Notes: generated by a model not told the origin, from the letters alone. A stretch of DNA of 64,000 nucleotides from JACPFV01 sp038043245 (GCA_038043245.1 JBBTCH010000010.1:65394-129393); one strand, 5' to 3'; numbered from the stretch's first letter, positions 17,288 to 26,186 are shown. Numbers and translations: made by a program.

Positions 17288-17976
17288 GCGACGATCGCTG
17301 GCTGGAGTTTTGGCGGCGCCACGGACGTGAGTCGCAGGCCACTGACGTCCAAAGCCAGGTGCTGCGCACCTCCAATAAGGTGCCGATTTCGAACGAGCAA
17401 TGGCAGCTGACTCTGGCCGAAATCGATCGGCGCTTTCCGGTGGGATCGGAGGACGATCTTCTGGACTTGTGCTGCGGCAACGGCTTGCTGACGGCTCACT
17501 TCGCGCCGGTCTGCCGCAGAGTCGTCGCACTCGACATCTCTCCAGACCTGCTTGCAACGCTGGCGGCTCGCGGATTCCAGAACGTAAGCACTCAGTGCAT
17601 GGACTTGCGTGACGCTGATTTTCCGGAAGGGATGTTTTCGCGCATTCTGATCTACGCGGGACTCCAGTACATTGACCACGCCGAAGCTGTAGTCCTGCTG
17701 CGCAAGGCTTGCCGCTGGCTCAGGCCGGGAGGGGTGCTGTTCGCTGGCGACATTCCGGATCGCTTGCGTCTGTGGTCGTTCTACAACACGCCAGAGCGAC
17801 GGAAGCTCTACTTCGACAATCTCGTCGCAGGGCGCGATGTAGTCGGGACCTGGTTTGACGCCCACTGGCTCGAGTACCTGAGCTTGTCCGCCGGCTTTGC
17901 CAGCGCGGAGCGCATCGACCAACATCCAAACCTGATCTATGCGCACTTCCGCTTCGACCTGATCGCCCGGCGATGA
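17284..17976 (+). CDS. Class I SAM-dependent methyltransferase
   Basis: 230 residues, TTG start overlapping the previous stop. Motif I LLDLCCGNGLLTAHFA, motif II acidic end VVALDISPDLL, then MFSRILIYAGLQYIDHAE and WLRPGGVLFAGDIPDR identify the Rossmann methyltransferase fold. It lies between a DegT-like gene and a sulfotransferase, all in overlapping frames, so a small-molecule or glycan O- or N-methylation within the same pathway is likely. The acceptor is unknown. Confidence 0.87.
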   Translation: MSDDRWLEFWRRHGRESQATDVQSQVLRTSNKVPISNEQWQLTLAEIDRRFPVGSEDDLLDLCCGNGLLTAHFAPVCRRVVALDISPDLLATLAARGFQNVSTQCMDLRDADFPEGMFSRILIYAGLQYIDHAEAVVLLRKACRWLRPGGVLFAGDIPDRLRLWSFYNTPERRKLYFDNLVAGRDVVGTWFDAHWLEYLSLSAGFASAERIDQHPNLIYAHFRFDLIARR

Positions 17977-18785
17977 TACTGCCCGAGAAATCAGTTTATC
18001 TGGCAGGCGTGGCTCGCAGTGGGACCAGCTGGCTGGGACAGGTATTCAACAGTGCGCCCGAGGTCGTGTTCAGGTTCCAGCCGTTCTTTGCCTACGAATT
18101 CAAGGGTCGGATCAGCGAGGACAGCACCGGCGAAGAGTACGAGCGCCTGCTCGCCGACATGGCGCAGGCGGCGACGCCCTTCCTGACCCAGAGCGAAAAG
18201 CAGGCTAGCGGCGAGTACCCTCGCTTCGCGAAGAATCCGGCGGCGAGCACGCTTGTGTTCAAAGAGAATCGGTACCAGAGCCTGCTCGCGCCGATGCTGC
18301 GCCGAGTGCCCGCGCTCAAAGGCGTCGGCATCGTTCGCCATCCCTGTGCCGTGCTCAATAGTTGGCGCAAACATCCAAAGGAATTCCCCCCCGGCAGTGA
18401 TATCCGCGCCGAATGGCGCTTCGGCAACTGCAAGAACAGGGGCAGCGAGGACTACTTCGGTTATTACAAGTGGAAAGAAGTCGCCCACCTCTACCTGGAC
18501 CTGCAGGACCAGGACTCAAGGCGCTTCAGGTGCGTTCGCTACGAGGAGTTGGTGCGAGCCCCGCTGATCGAGATTCCGAAGCTCTTCGAGTTTGTCGGGG
18601 TGAGCTACGGCGAGCAAACGCACCGCTTCCTCATCGATAGCGGCAAAACCCATTCCGACAGCTACTACGCCGTGTACAAGGACAGCAGCGTCGCAGACCA
18701 GTGGCGCACCGAACTTGACTCCATGATCGTCGCCGAAGTGCTCGCCGACCTCCGAGGCACGCGCCTCGAAGTTTTCGTTGCATGA
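17973..18785 (+). CDS. PAPS-dependent sulfotransferase
   Basis: 270 residues. The 5'-phosphosulfate loop is VYLAGVARSGTSWLGQVF near the N-terminus and the 3'-phosphate site is VGIVRHPCAVLNSWR in the middle. CVRYEELVRAPLIEIPKLFEFVGV is the usual C-terminal helix region of the family. The start ATG overlaps the methyltransferase stop (ATGA), closing a four-gene operon. It transfers sulfate from PAPS to a hydroxyl or amine, here presumably of the island's glycan or of a nodulation-factor-like lipid-linked sugar. Converges on the wbqC-like gene 36 bp away. Confidence 0.88.
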   Translation: MILPEKSVYLAGVARSGTSWLGQVFNSAPEVVFRFQPFFAYEFKGRISEDSTGEEYERLLADMAQAATPFLTQSEKQASGEYPRFAKNPAASTLVFKENRYQSLLAPMLRRVPALKGVGIVRHPCAVLNSWRKHPKEFPPGSDIRAEWRFGNCKNRGSEDYFGYYKWKEVAHLYLDLQDQDSRRFRCVRYEELVRAPLIEIPKLFEFVGVSYGEQTHRFLIDSGKTHSDSYYAVYKDSSVADQWRTELDSMIVAEVLADLRGTRLEVFVA

Positions 18786-18821
18786 CTCCCCGCGGGCTCC
18801 GCTGCTCCGCTCGTAGCGGGG

Positions 18822-19529
18822 TCAGGCTGCCGTAGCGTTGCGCATGTGGGCCAGCACGTCCTCTGGCGCATTCCACATGAGCACATCGATGATCGAGAGA
18901 TCGGGTTGGAAGTCGAGGCCGCGGCAGCCGTAGGTCATCGACGGAAGCCTTGAGATGGTCAGGTGGATTCCAGCGTCGGCGAAAGCGGTCGGATCGAACA
19001 GTTCTTGTCCGCCGGGCGGGTTGACGTACTCCGATGCACCAAGTTGCCGAGCGATCTGTAAGGCCCATTCTCCTGGAGCCCGGATCGGCGGCAGCGTGCA
19101 ATCCGCTTCCGAAAAGAAAGCATAGTTGAAGGGGATGCCCAGGTACGCGCAGATCCGAGCGAGAAGTTTCGCGTTCAACCGGGAGAGGCGGTCCTCCGGG
19201 TCGGAAAGACCCTCCTCGACCAATCGTGAGACCGCTCGGTAGTGGGGCGCGCGTTTCTTGTAGTGGGCGAGTTGCCCCACGATTCGCTGTCGCCACGGCA
19301 AGTCGTTGTTGGTCCGGACATCCTTGATGGGAGTGTGGAGGGGATGCTTGCGCACGGGAGCAATTATGTATTGCCAGCCCTGTACCGGATGGAGAATGCG
19401 GTTGCGATTGATCCAGCCATGGCGGATGTACTGCACCGTGTCGAACACGATCCAATGGTCCGTCCGACGAATGAGTTCGAAATAGCCCAGGTAAGGAAAA
19501 AAATACGGCTGCATGATCCCAAGCTTCAC
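18822..19529 (-). CDS. WbqC-like family protein
   Basis: 235 residues starting MKLGIMQPYFFPYLGYFELI, the hallmark opening of the WbqC family, with FDTVQYIRHGWINRNRIL and TISRLPSMTYGCRGLDF later. WbqC-like proteins are found in O-antigen loci next to aminotransferases and were proposed to act in amino-sugar tailoring; their chemistry is not settled to my knowledge. Here the partner is the VioA-like aminotransferase gene just upstream, with 13 bp between them. Last gene of a four-gene minus-strand operon. Confidence 0.9.
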   Translation of the reverse strand: MKLGIMQPYFFPYLGYFELIRRTDHWIVFDTVQYIRHGWINRNRILHPVQGWQYIIAPVRKHPLHTPIKDVRTNNDLPWRQRIVGQLAHYKKRAPHYRAVSRLVEEGLSDPEDRLSRLNAKLLARICAYLGIPFNYAFFSEADCTLPPIRAPGEWALQIARQLGASEYVNPPGGQELFDPTAFADAGIHLTISRLPSMTYGCRGLDFQPDLSIIDVLMWNAPEDVLAHMRNATAA

Positions 19530-19542
19530 GGTGTGCGAATCT

Positions 19543-20619
19543 CTAGGTAAGCACGCTGCGAAGAATGGCTGCGATCTGCTGCTGGCTTGTCGCCTTAAGT
19601 TCGTGGGACATCGGCAGACACATCACGCGCGCGGCGGCGTCCTCGGCGACGGGGCAGCGCTCGCCATTCCGGTAGGGCAGGCGGTTGAGCGGCGGATGGA
19701 AGTAACGCCGTGGCACGATGCCGGCGGCGGCGAACTTGTCGAGCGCCTTCAGCAGCGTCGCCTCCGACGGCAGGAGGACGGGATAGTAGGCGCCGTTGTG
19801 GCGCACCGTGCGCGGATGCGGCTGTGGCCGCGTGCACGCCGCGCCCTCGAGCAGCATGTCGTAGCGCGCGGCAAGTTGCCGGCGCTGCGCGATGATCTCC
19901 TCGATCCGCGGCAGCATGCAGAGGCCCATGGCGGCGTGCAGTTCGGAGCCCTTCGCATTGATGCCGACGCCATGGTGCTCATCGCCGACGTGACCGAACG
20001 CGCGGCGCAAACGCAACTGGCGCGCCCAGTCGTCGCTCGCCGTCACAATGGCTCCGCCCTCGACGGTGTGAAACAGCTTGGTGGCGTGGAAGCTCAGCAC
20101 CGACATGTCGCCCCACGCCGCGACGGCGCCGTCCTCGAGTCGCGTGCCGAAGGCGTGCGCCGCGTCGTAGATCAGGCGGAGCCCGCGCCGCGCTGCGATT
20201 GCGCCGAGTGCTTCCACGTCACAGGCGTGACCGTAGACGTGCACCGCGAGGATTGCGTCGGTCTCGCCATCAACGGCGGCCTCGACTCGCTCGGGGTCGA
20301 GGCAGAGCGTGTGCGGGTCGATGTCGACGAAAACCGGCGTGCAGTGCTCCCATAGCAGGGCGCCCGTCGTGGCGACGTAGGAGAACGGCGTCGTGATGAC
20401 CTTGCGTTTGACGCCCATGGCGCTGATGGCGAGTTGCAACCCCAAGGTTCCGTTGGCGACGTACACGACGTGCCGGACGCCGAGGTACTCGGCCAGTCGC
20501 ACCTCGAGCTCCCGCACCAGCGGCCCGTTGTTCGTGACCTGGCCCGACTGCCACACCCGCTCCAGTTGGGCGACGTACTCGGCGAGCGGCGGCAGCAGTG
20601 TCTTGGTGACGTTGATCAT
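19543..20619 (-). CDS. DegT/DnrJ/EryC1 sugar aminotransferase, VioA-like
   Basis: 358 residues, full length for the family. It opens INVTKTLLPPLAEYVAQLERVW and SGQVTNNGPLVRELE, close to dTDP-4-amino-4,6-dideoxyglucose transaminases (VioA). PLP site: IYDAAHAFG (Asp152) and LSFHATKLFHTVEGGA (Lys181). It would transaminate a 4-keto-6-deoxy nucleotide sugar, for which rfbB in this window makes a possible precursor. The ATG overlaps the stop of the upstream methyltransferase. The exact sugar is an inference. Confidence 0.88.
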   Translation of the reverse strand: MINVTKTLLPPLAEYVAQLERVWQSGQVTNNGPLVRELEVRLAEYLGVRHVVYVANGTLGLQLAISAMGVKRKVITTPFSYVATTGALLWEHCTPVFVDIDPHTLCLDPERVEAAVDGETDAILAVHVYGHACDVEALGAIAARRGLRLIYDAAHAFGTRLEDGAVAAWGDMSVLSFHATKLFHTVEGGAIVTASDDWARQLRLRRAFGHVGDEHHGVGINAKGSELHAAMGLCMLPRIEEIIAQRRQLAARYDMLLEGAACTRPQPHPRTVRHNGAYYPVLLPSEATLLKALDKFAAAGIVPRRYFHPPLNRLPYRNGERCPVAEDAAARVMCLPMSHELKATSQQQIAAILRSVLT

Positions 20620-21395
20620 GGACTCACGACGTACAGGACGCTGCCGGGTGTGATGCCGCAGCGCTCGAAAGTGGCTCTGCCGAAATGCGTCGCCCCCAGC
20701 TGCCGCACCTGGAAGCCCGCGGTGGCCAGGCGCTGCAGGAAGTCTAGCTTGGCGTACAGCCGGACGTGGTCACCCTGGCCAAACAACCGCCAGCGATCGG
20801 CCTCGCTGAGGGCGGACGGATCCTCGACCGACCGTTCGAAGTGCGTCATCAGCGGCACCAGGATGATGCCCCAGCCCCCGGGGCGCAGGATGCGGCGCAG
20901 CTCGCGCAATGCGGCCGCGTCGTCGGGCACGTGCTCCAGCACATGCGAGCAAATGAAGGCGTCGCAGTTGGCATCGGGATACGCGGCCATCGCGGTGATG
21001 TCCACGCGGTCGTCCACGCCCTCCATCAGCAAGTCGGCCGTGCGTACCTCGAATGCGCCGAGGCGTCGCAGGCGCGCGGCCAGTGCTGGCTCGGGGGCGA
21101 AGTGCACGAGCCGGCCGCCGCGGACGAAGCCGGGCGCCGTCACGACCTCGTCGAGGTACAGCGCGGCCAGCCGCTCGCGGTCCGCGGCGCCGCAATGCGG
21201 GCAGCTGTATTCGACAAGGTTGATCGTCTCGCCGCGGCCGAAGTGCGCGTAACCGTGGCGCCGCGCCTCGCGCTCGAACTCCTCGGGGAGCTGAACGAAG
21301 CGCGTCACCGGACGCTCGCATACCGGGCAGGCGCGGCGCGCGGCGGGCCTGCGGAACGATCGCAGCCGTGCGACGGCGGACCGCAGCGTCGGCAC
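20616..21395 (-). CDS. SAM-dependent methyltransferase with N-terminal zinc-binding cysteines
   Basis: 259 residues. Two CxxC pairs (ACPVC, Cys23/26; YSCPHC, Cys65/68) form a likely zinc ribbon ahead of a methyltransferase-like core: DAFICSHVLEHVPDDAAALRE and ILRPGGWGIILVPL. The SAM glycine motif is weak (LVHFAPEPAL). It lies between the ABC exporter (2 bp from its stop) and the aminotransferase (ATGA overlap), so it belongs to the same polysaccharide operon. Substrate unknown. Confidence 0.82.
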   Translation of the reverse strand: MPTLRSAVARLRSFRRPAARRACPVCERPVTRFVQLPEEFEREARRHGYAHFGRGETINLVEYSCPHCGAADRERLAALYLDEVVTAPGFVRGGRLVHFAPEPALAARLRRLGAFEVRTADLLMEGVDDRVDITAMAAYPDANCDAFICSHVLEHVPDDAAALRELRRILRPGGWGIILVPLMTHFERSVEDPSALSEADRWRLFGQGDHVRLYAKLDFLQRLATAGFQVRQLGATHFGRATFERCGITPGSVLYVVSP

Positions 21396-21396
21396 C

Positions 21397-23154
21397 TCAG
21401 GAAGCGGCCGACGCGATCGCGCCGGCGCCCCCCGGCGCCCGTTCCACGACGGTGAGACGGCCCTCCTTGACCTCGACGATGACGTCGCAGCTATCCAGCG
21501 TCGAACGACGGTGCGCGATGATGAAAGTCGTCACCGATCCGCGCAGTGAAGCGACCGCTTGGACTACGGCTTTCTCGGTCTCGGTATCCAGCGCAGACGT
21601 CGCCTCGTCCAGCACGAGGAACTGGCGCTCGTGGTACAAGGCCCGCGCGATGGCGACCCGCTGGCGCTGGCCACCGGACAGCATCACGCCATAGTCGCCG
21701 ATCATTGAATCCAGCCCCTGGGGCAGTTGCCGGATGACCTCGTCGAGCTGCGCCATTGAGGCGGCGCGAGCAACCTTGCCGCGATCGATGGCGGTCTCGG
21801 GCACGCCGAAGGCGATGTTGTGCAGCAGCGTGTCGTTGCTGAGGAAGACCGCCTGAGGCACGAAGCCGACGGTGTGCCACCACGACTCCGTACCGAGCCG
21901 GGCTGGGCTCCCGTTCACGAGCACTTCGCCGCCGGTGGGCTCGAGCAGACCCAGGATCAGGTCGCCCAGCGTGCTCTTGCCGGTGCCGGAACTGCCGACC
22001 ACTCCGACCGACTCGCCGCGGTTGATGCGCAGGGAGACCTGCTCGAGTACCGGGCGGTCAGCGGCGTATGCAAAGGAAACGCCGCGTAGTTCGAGCGACT
22101 CGAACGGTGTTGGTGTCCCCGCTTTGGCGCTGGCCCGGGCCGGCGGCAGCATGGGCAGCGATTGGAGTTCCTTGGCAAGCAGCCCGGTCACATGCCTGCC
22201 CGCGCGCAGCGCGGCGACATTGCCCAAGCTCATGGCAAACGCGGGCAGTAGGCGCAACCCCGCAAAGCCGAGCAAGCCGAGCTGCGACATCATCAGCGCG
22301 GAATCGACGCCGCCGCTGGTGCGGTAGACCAGATAACCCAGCGCCAGCCCGATCAGGGTCAGTTCGCCGAGCACACGCGGCATACTGCCAATCACGGTCA
22401 GCTTGGCCTGCGCATCCGCCCCCTTGTGGAGCACGTCCTCGATGCCGGACAGGAAATGCGATTGCAGCTGGAACACGCGGACCTCACGCGGCGAATGCAG
22501 CGAGCGGCTCAGGTGCTGCCCGAGACTCGCCTGCAACTCGGACAAGCGTTTCGACTGCCGCTCGCTGGCGCGCCGCACCGACAAGTAATACATCACGGCG
22601 ACGACTGTGAGCGTCAGCACCGTGATGCCAACGACGCGGTGGTCGATGATCATCAGGAAACCGAAGATCGCCGCCATGGTCATCAGGTCCAGCAGCAGTC
22701 GCAGCAGCGGCAGGGCCACCGAGCCGGCAAATGTGCCGGTATAGGCGCCGACCATGGTCAGCGCCCAGGCCACGGAACGGCTGGTGAACTGCTGGTACGG
22801 AGAGGTCAGATAGTGCCTGGCGAGTTTCCGGATCAGCGTCGTGCGGATGGCCTCGCTCAGTCGTGTCAGGCGCGCACTCACGTACAAGCTCAGCGCTCCG
22901 CGCAGCAGGAACGCGCCGATGACGGTATAGACGAGACTGTCGTAGGTCGGAAACCAGCGGGTGACGAGGCTGGCCGCCGGCTGGCTCGAGGCGAAGGCAA
23001 ACGACCCGGTCAGCGTCGCGAAAAGGAACAGCGGCAGCAGGATCATGCAGACGAGGTCCATGGCGGCGGACGCGCTGCACAGCCCGAAGCCCGCCGCCAG
23101 CGAGCGACCGCACCCGCGCAGGAGGTAAGCAACTTCGCGGGCGTATCGAATCAT
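21397..23154 (-). CDS. ABC transporter, fused permease and ATPase (MsbA-like half transporter)
   Basis: About 585 residues. The N-terminal half has six hydrophobic segments of the exporter type (SAAMDLVCMILLPLFLFA, VALPLLRLLLDLMTMAAI). The C-terminal half has Walker A VGVVGSSGTGKSTLGD, signature MLSGGQRQRVAIARAL, Walker B FLVLDEATSALD and a switch His in FIIAHR. The ATG at 23154 is used; an upstream start adds 13 residues. It works as a dimer in the inner membrane. In this operon it may flip a lipid-linked sugar or modified precursor, like WlaB/PglK. That role is inference from context. Confidence 0.9.
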   Translation of the reverse strand: MIRYAREVAYLLRGCGRSLAAGFGLCSASAAMDLVCMILLPLFLFATLTGSFAFASSQPAASLVTRWFPTYDSLVYTVIGAFLLRGALSLYVSARLTRLSEAIRTTLIRKLARHYLTSPYQQFTSRSVAWALTMVGAYTGTFAGSVALPLLRLLLDLMTMAAIFGFLMIIDHRVVGITVLTLTVVAVMYYLSVRRASERQSKRLSELQASLGQHLSRSLHSPREVRVFQLQSHFLSGIEDVLHKGADAQAKLTVIGSMPRVLGELTLIGLALGYLVYRTSGGVDSALMMSQLGLLGFAGLRLLPAFAMSLGNVAALRAGRHVTGLLAKELQSLPMLPPARASAKAGTPTPFESLELRGVSFAYAADRPVLEQVSLRINRGESVGVVGSSGTGKSTLGDLILGLLEPTGGEVLVNGSPARLGTESWWHTVGFVPQAVFLSNDTLLHNIAFGVPETAIDRGKVARAASMAQLDEVIRQLPQGLDSMIGDYGVMLSGGQRQRVAIARALYHERQFLVLDEATSALDTETEKAVVQAVASLRGSVTTFIIAHRRSTLDSCDVIVEVKEGRLTVVERAPGGAGAIASAAS

Positions 23155-23236
23155 GGCGTGGTCGGCTCGATAAGGAACTATAGCCGGAGACACGCAATCT
23201 GCACGCGGCGGGAGCGGTGCGGCTCAATGCGCGCCC

Positions 23237-23818
23237 ATGAGTTTCGCACTGTCCGTGGTGATCCCCTGCTATAACGAATCCCGCAGTGTGGCGGACCTGC
23301 TGCGTCGTGTCCGCGCCGCGCAGTTCGGCGGGCGCGCCTCGAGGTCATCGTCGTGGACGACGGCTCGACCGACGGCAGCCGCGAGCTGCTGCGAGGTGGG
23401 CTGCGTCCGCTGGTCGACACGCTGGTGCTGTGCGAGCGGTGGCGCGATCAATTTTCTGATCGCTCATTCCGTGACCACCCTGTGTCTGCTCGCGGCGTTC
23501 GTGATGTTCTATTGCTGGCTCATCGCACTGGAACTGGGCCCCGCGCGCGCGATGGGAGTGGCGCTGTTTGCCCTGATGCCGGGTACGTTCCTCCAGAGCT
23601 TCTATCCCCATCCGGAGGGACTCTATGGTGCGCTCGTCTTCGTGGCGCTGACCTCGGTGTTGAAGGCCGAGGCGACGGCGGACCGGCGCACCTTCTGGGT
23701 CGTGTCGGTGGCCATCGCAGTGGCCCTCGTGACGCGAACCGTCGGCGTCACGCTGCTGCCCGCGCTTGCGTTGACCTTGCTCCGGCATCGGACACACGGG
23801 GGGACGGCGGCCGCCTGA
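23237..23818 (+). pseudogene. Chimeric remnant: GT2 N-terminus joined to a PIG-V-like membrane glycosyltransferase fragment
   Basis: The first 55 or so codons are a GT2 start (FALSVVIPCYNESRSVADLL). Near 23330 a one-base shift moves the match to another frame (IVVDDGSTDGSRELLRGG up to LVLCER). From about 23440 the sequence becomes a different protein, a hydrophobic stretch (LCLLAAFVMFYCWLIALELG, LFALMPGTFLQSFYPHPEGL, VTRTVGVTLLPAL) like the middle of PIG-V/GT-C mannosyltransferases. That piece lacks both its ends. The open frame is accidental. At least two events, a gene fusion and an indel, are needed to explain it. Confidence 0.65.
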
Positions 23819-23819
23819 G

Positions 23820-24026
23820 CGCTTGAAAAGTTCCAGGTTGACTGGAGGCAGCCCAGCGGCCGCCGAGAATTTTGCTGAACACTACGGTAAATGCGGCCAG
23901 CAGCAAGAGAGGATAAAAAAACGACCAGCCCACACCGATGTAAGAACCACGGTACTTCAACAACAAGTCTCGGCGTATCAGTTGGCCAAGCAGATATGCC
24001 CTCTTAGGAAGAATCAGTGGAGTCAT
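23820..24026 (-). pseudogene. 5' remnant of an ABC-2 polysaccharide export permease (Wzm-like)
   Basis: About 68 N-terminal residues read MTPLILPKRAYLLGQLIRR, then DLLLKYRGSYIGVGWSFFYP and LLLLAAFTVVFSKILGGRW, the start of Wzm-type permeases (cytoplasmic helix, then first membrane segment). After SSQPGTF the homology stops and the frame enters the antisense of the GT-C remnant. The ATG at 24026 lies inside the end of the upstream glycosyltransferase, a 23-bp overlap typical of an operon. The rest of the permease and any wzt partner are absent from the window. Confidence 0.7.
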
Positions 24027-25146
24027 TTCTTTTGGCGGAGCGTCCTTTGTAGAGCAACCAGATAAGAATGTCGCGTATGACCGTGCTGACGCCCCGCGAG
24101 AACTCTGAATATGCCTGGAGCCGTTCACGAGTAATCGCAAGGCGCAAAGGCGTCCGATGCTCGACGAACTCACAACGTGCGGTGGAATGATTGAGCCACC
24201 TCTGCAACATCTCCAGCGCATGTCGCGCAGACGACGTCGTCAAAATTTGTGGGTGGTGATCAATGATCCAGTTGACACGCTGAATTGCCGCGATGGGGAA
24301 CTCAACATCCGTCTTAATATCTTCGTGCGACATTATCTCTTTCCGTGCCTTGCGGAGGAAAGCGACTCCGTCGGAATGTGAACTTGCCAGCCCGATGCGG
24401 GTGGGCAAGCGCGCGCCGATCTGATTCCCTGAATGTTGCCGATAGCAGTAAAGTTTTTCGTCGAGCAGCTTAATCTGACCCGGCGCTATCAGTGATGCAA
24501 TCAGGGCGATCCATTGATCGTGCCAGACTCCAGCCGGAATCGGAGTCACCAGTTCCTTTATCGTAGCCTTAAAACAGAGCGCGGAACCCGTAAAGTGGCG
24601 GTTGCGCACAAGCAGTTCGAACGTGGCGGTTGATTGCAGCCCAAGCGCGATCTGCTGATCGATCTCATTGGCGTCCCACAGTGTCACACCAATATCTTCC
24701 CCGTCCTCCTTAACCAGTTGCCCGTTGGACATTGCGAGCACCGCATCTTTGGTCTGCAATGCTGCGGCCAATCTTTCAACTTTTTCCGATAGCCAGATAT
24801 CGTCCTGATCACTTAAGAAAATAATGTCCCCATGGCAAAGCCCGATTGCCCTTTCGAAATTTTTAGTGCTGCCGAGCTGCTTTGGATTTTGATATAGCCG
24901 GATCCGGGAATCTGCCGCGCATGCCGTTGACAGCCAGTCCCATGTTCCATCTGTGGATTTATCGTCGCAAATAACCACCTCTTGCACAGGGCGGGACTGC
25001 GAAAGAATGCTCTTGAGCTGTTCCTCCACGTAAGGAAGACCATTGAACGTGGCCATTGCCACAGAAATGCTTGACCGGCTGGCTGAAACTGACGCCTCGG
25101 GAACGCGCTCGATACCGACAGTCATGCTTGAGTTTTTCGCATCCAT
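24004..25146 (-). CDS. GT2-family glycosyltransferase
   Basis: 380 residues. SSISVAMATFNGLPYVEEQLKS is the GT2 start, QEVVICDDKSTDGTWDWL carries the first Asp pair, DIIFLSDQDDIWLSEKVERL the DxD region, and VWHDQWIALIASL the catalytic region. It resembles rhamnosyl-type O-antigen transferases. A second ATG lies seven codons in. It is lower in GC than the genes at 9.9-15 kb. It is transcribed towards the truncated Wzm gene, which it overlaps. Confidence 0.87.
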   Translation of the reverse strand: MDAKNSSMTVGIERVPEASVSASRSSISVAMATFNGLPYVEEQLKSILSQSRPVQEVVICDDKSTDGTWDWLSTACAADSRIRLYQNPKQLGSTKNFERAIGLCHGDIIFLSDQDDIWLSEKVERLAAALQTKDAVLAMSNGQLVKEDGEDIGVTLWDANEIDQQIALGLQSTATFELLVRNRHFTGSALCFKATIKELVTPIPAGVWHDQWIALIASLIAPGQIKLLDEKLYCYRQHSGNQIGARLPTRIGLASSHSDGVAFLRKARKEIMSHEDIKTDVEFPIAAIQRVNWIIDHHPQILTTSSARHALEMLQRWLNHSTARCEFVEHRTPLRLAITRERLQAYSEFSRGVSTVIRDILIWLLYKGRSAKRNDSTDSS

Positions 25147-25211
25147 TTCAAGTGAGTGTAGTAGTTCTGGCGGATTAACTGAGGGCGTTACCCGCCCTCC
25201 GCATTGCGTGA

Positions 25212-26144
25212 ATGACGTTAGAGTTAATCACTTACAACTCATTCAGTACGCAAATGCAAAGGGAAGTCCGGGGATTGGTGTTGAACTATCGGGACGCGAT
25301 CCGGACGATCCGTTGCGTGCAGTCTCTACTGGCATCGGGAGTCAACCCGGTCATGGTCTGGGATAACTCCGGTGACGGTGGGGAATCTGGGCGAAGCATC
25401 GCCAAAGCGTTCCAGTCTGACTCCCGCGTTCTACTGAAAGGCCGCAACTCAAATCTGGGTTTTGCCGCCGGAGTCAATGCAGGGCTTGCCAAAAGCCGCG
25501 CTCAGGCGCCACAGGCGTGGGTGCTGCTGATTAACAACGATGCAGTGTTTCCCCTTGATCTTTTGCCGAAGATGATCACCGCGCTTGAAGCCGACGTTCA
25601 TGCGATCTTGGCCTTTCCTACCGTAAGACAATCGGGCCGATTGCAAACGTGGGGGCACTATCAACGCTGGCTGGGGCTGATCATGAGATCTCCTGCCCTG
25701 GGCACATTTCCGTATGCCAGCGGTTGTTGTCAGCTCATAGCCACCGATCGGCTCAACCCGCCGCTGTATGACGAAATTTTCTTCATGTACGGAGAGGACT
25801 GTGAACTCAGTTGGCGCTTGTTCCGAGCTCGGCTGAAAATCATTCATGTAGACGGGGCTCACGTGGAGCATGAAGGCTCGGCATCAAGTGGACCTAATAC
25901 GGCGTTCTATGAGACCCAGATGGTAATTGGCCATCTACTTCTGGCCGTTAGGATTTCTCGCGGGCCAATCGAGGCTGCATTGCTATTGTTGTTAAGAGTG
26001 CCGACGCTTTGTGCTCGAGCGCTGATCCGGTCGGTCCGATATAGACATGTTCGACCTCTTGTTTGCTACGTAGCAGGCATGCGCGAAGCTTTTCGAGTAC
26101 TAAAAACCGCGAAGCGTGCATCCGTCGGTCGTGAGCTGCCCTGA
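25212..26144 (+). CDS. GT2-family glycosyltransferase, rhamnosyltransferase-like
   Basis: 310 residues. RGLVLNYRDAIRTIRCVQSLL, MVWDNSGDGGESG and GRNSNLGFAAGVNAGLAKS match the N-terminal half of rhamnosyl-type GT2 enzymes. VLLINNDAVFPLDLL is the DxD site and FFMYGEDCELSWRLFRA the catalytic ED motif. The start ATG is 65 bp from the divergent glycosyltransferase, so a shared promoter region is expected between them. The rml operon in this window would supply dTDP-rhamnose if the guess about donor is right. Confidence 0.88.
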   Translation: MTLELITYNSFSTQMQREVRGLVLNYRDAIRTIRCVQSLLASGVNPVMVWDNSGDGGESGRSIAKAFQSDSRVLLKGRNSNLGFAAGVNAGLAKSRAQAPQAWVLLINNDAVFPLDLLPKMITALEADVHAILAFPTVRQSGRLQTWGHYQRWLGLIMRSPALGTFPYASGCCQLIATDRLNPPLYDEIFFMYGEDCELSWRLFRARLKIIHVDGAHVEHEGSASSGPNTAFYETQMVIGHLLLAVRISRGPIEAALLLLLRVPTLCARALIRSVRYRHVRPLVCYVAGMREAFRVLKTAKRASVGRELP

Positions 26145-26186
26145 CCGTCGAAGTTCGTCAGCGACGACTGTACTGGTAGCGGAGAT

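Noticed and set aside
18788..18821. CCCCGC...GCGGGG hairpin between the sulfotransferase and WbqC-like genes
   Set aside because: Six-bp stem with a 22-nt loop and no T run; not convincing as a terminator.
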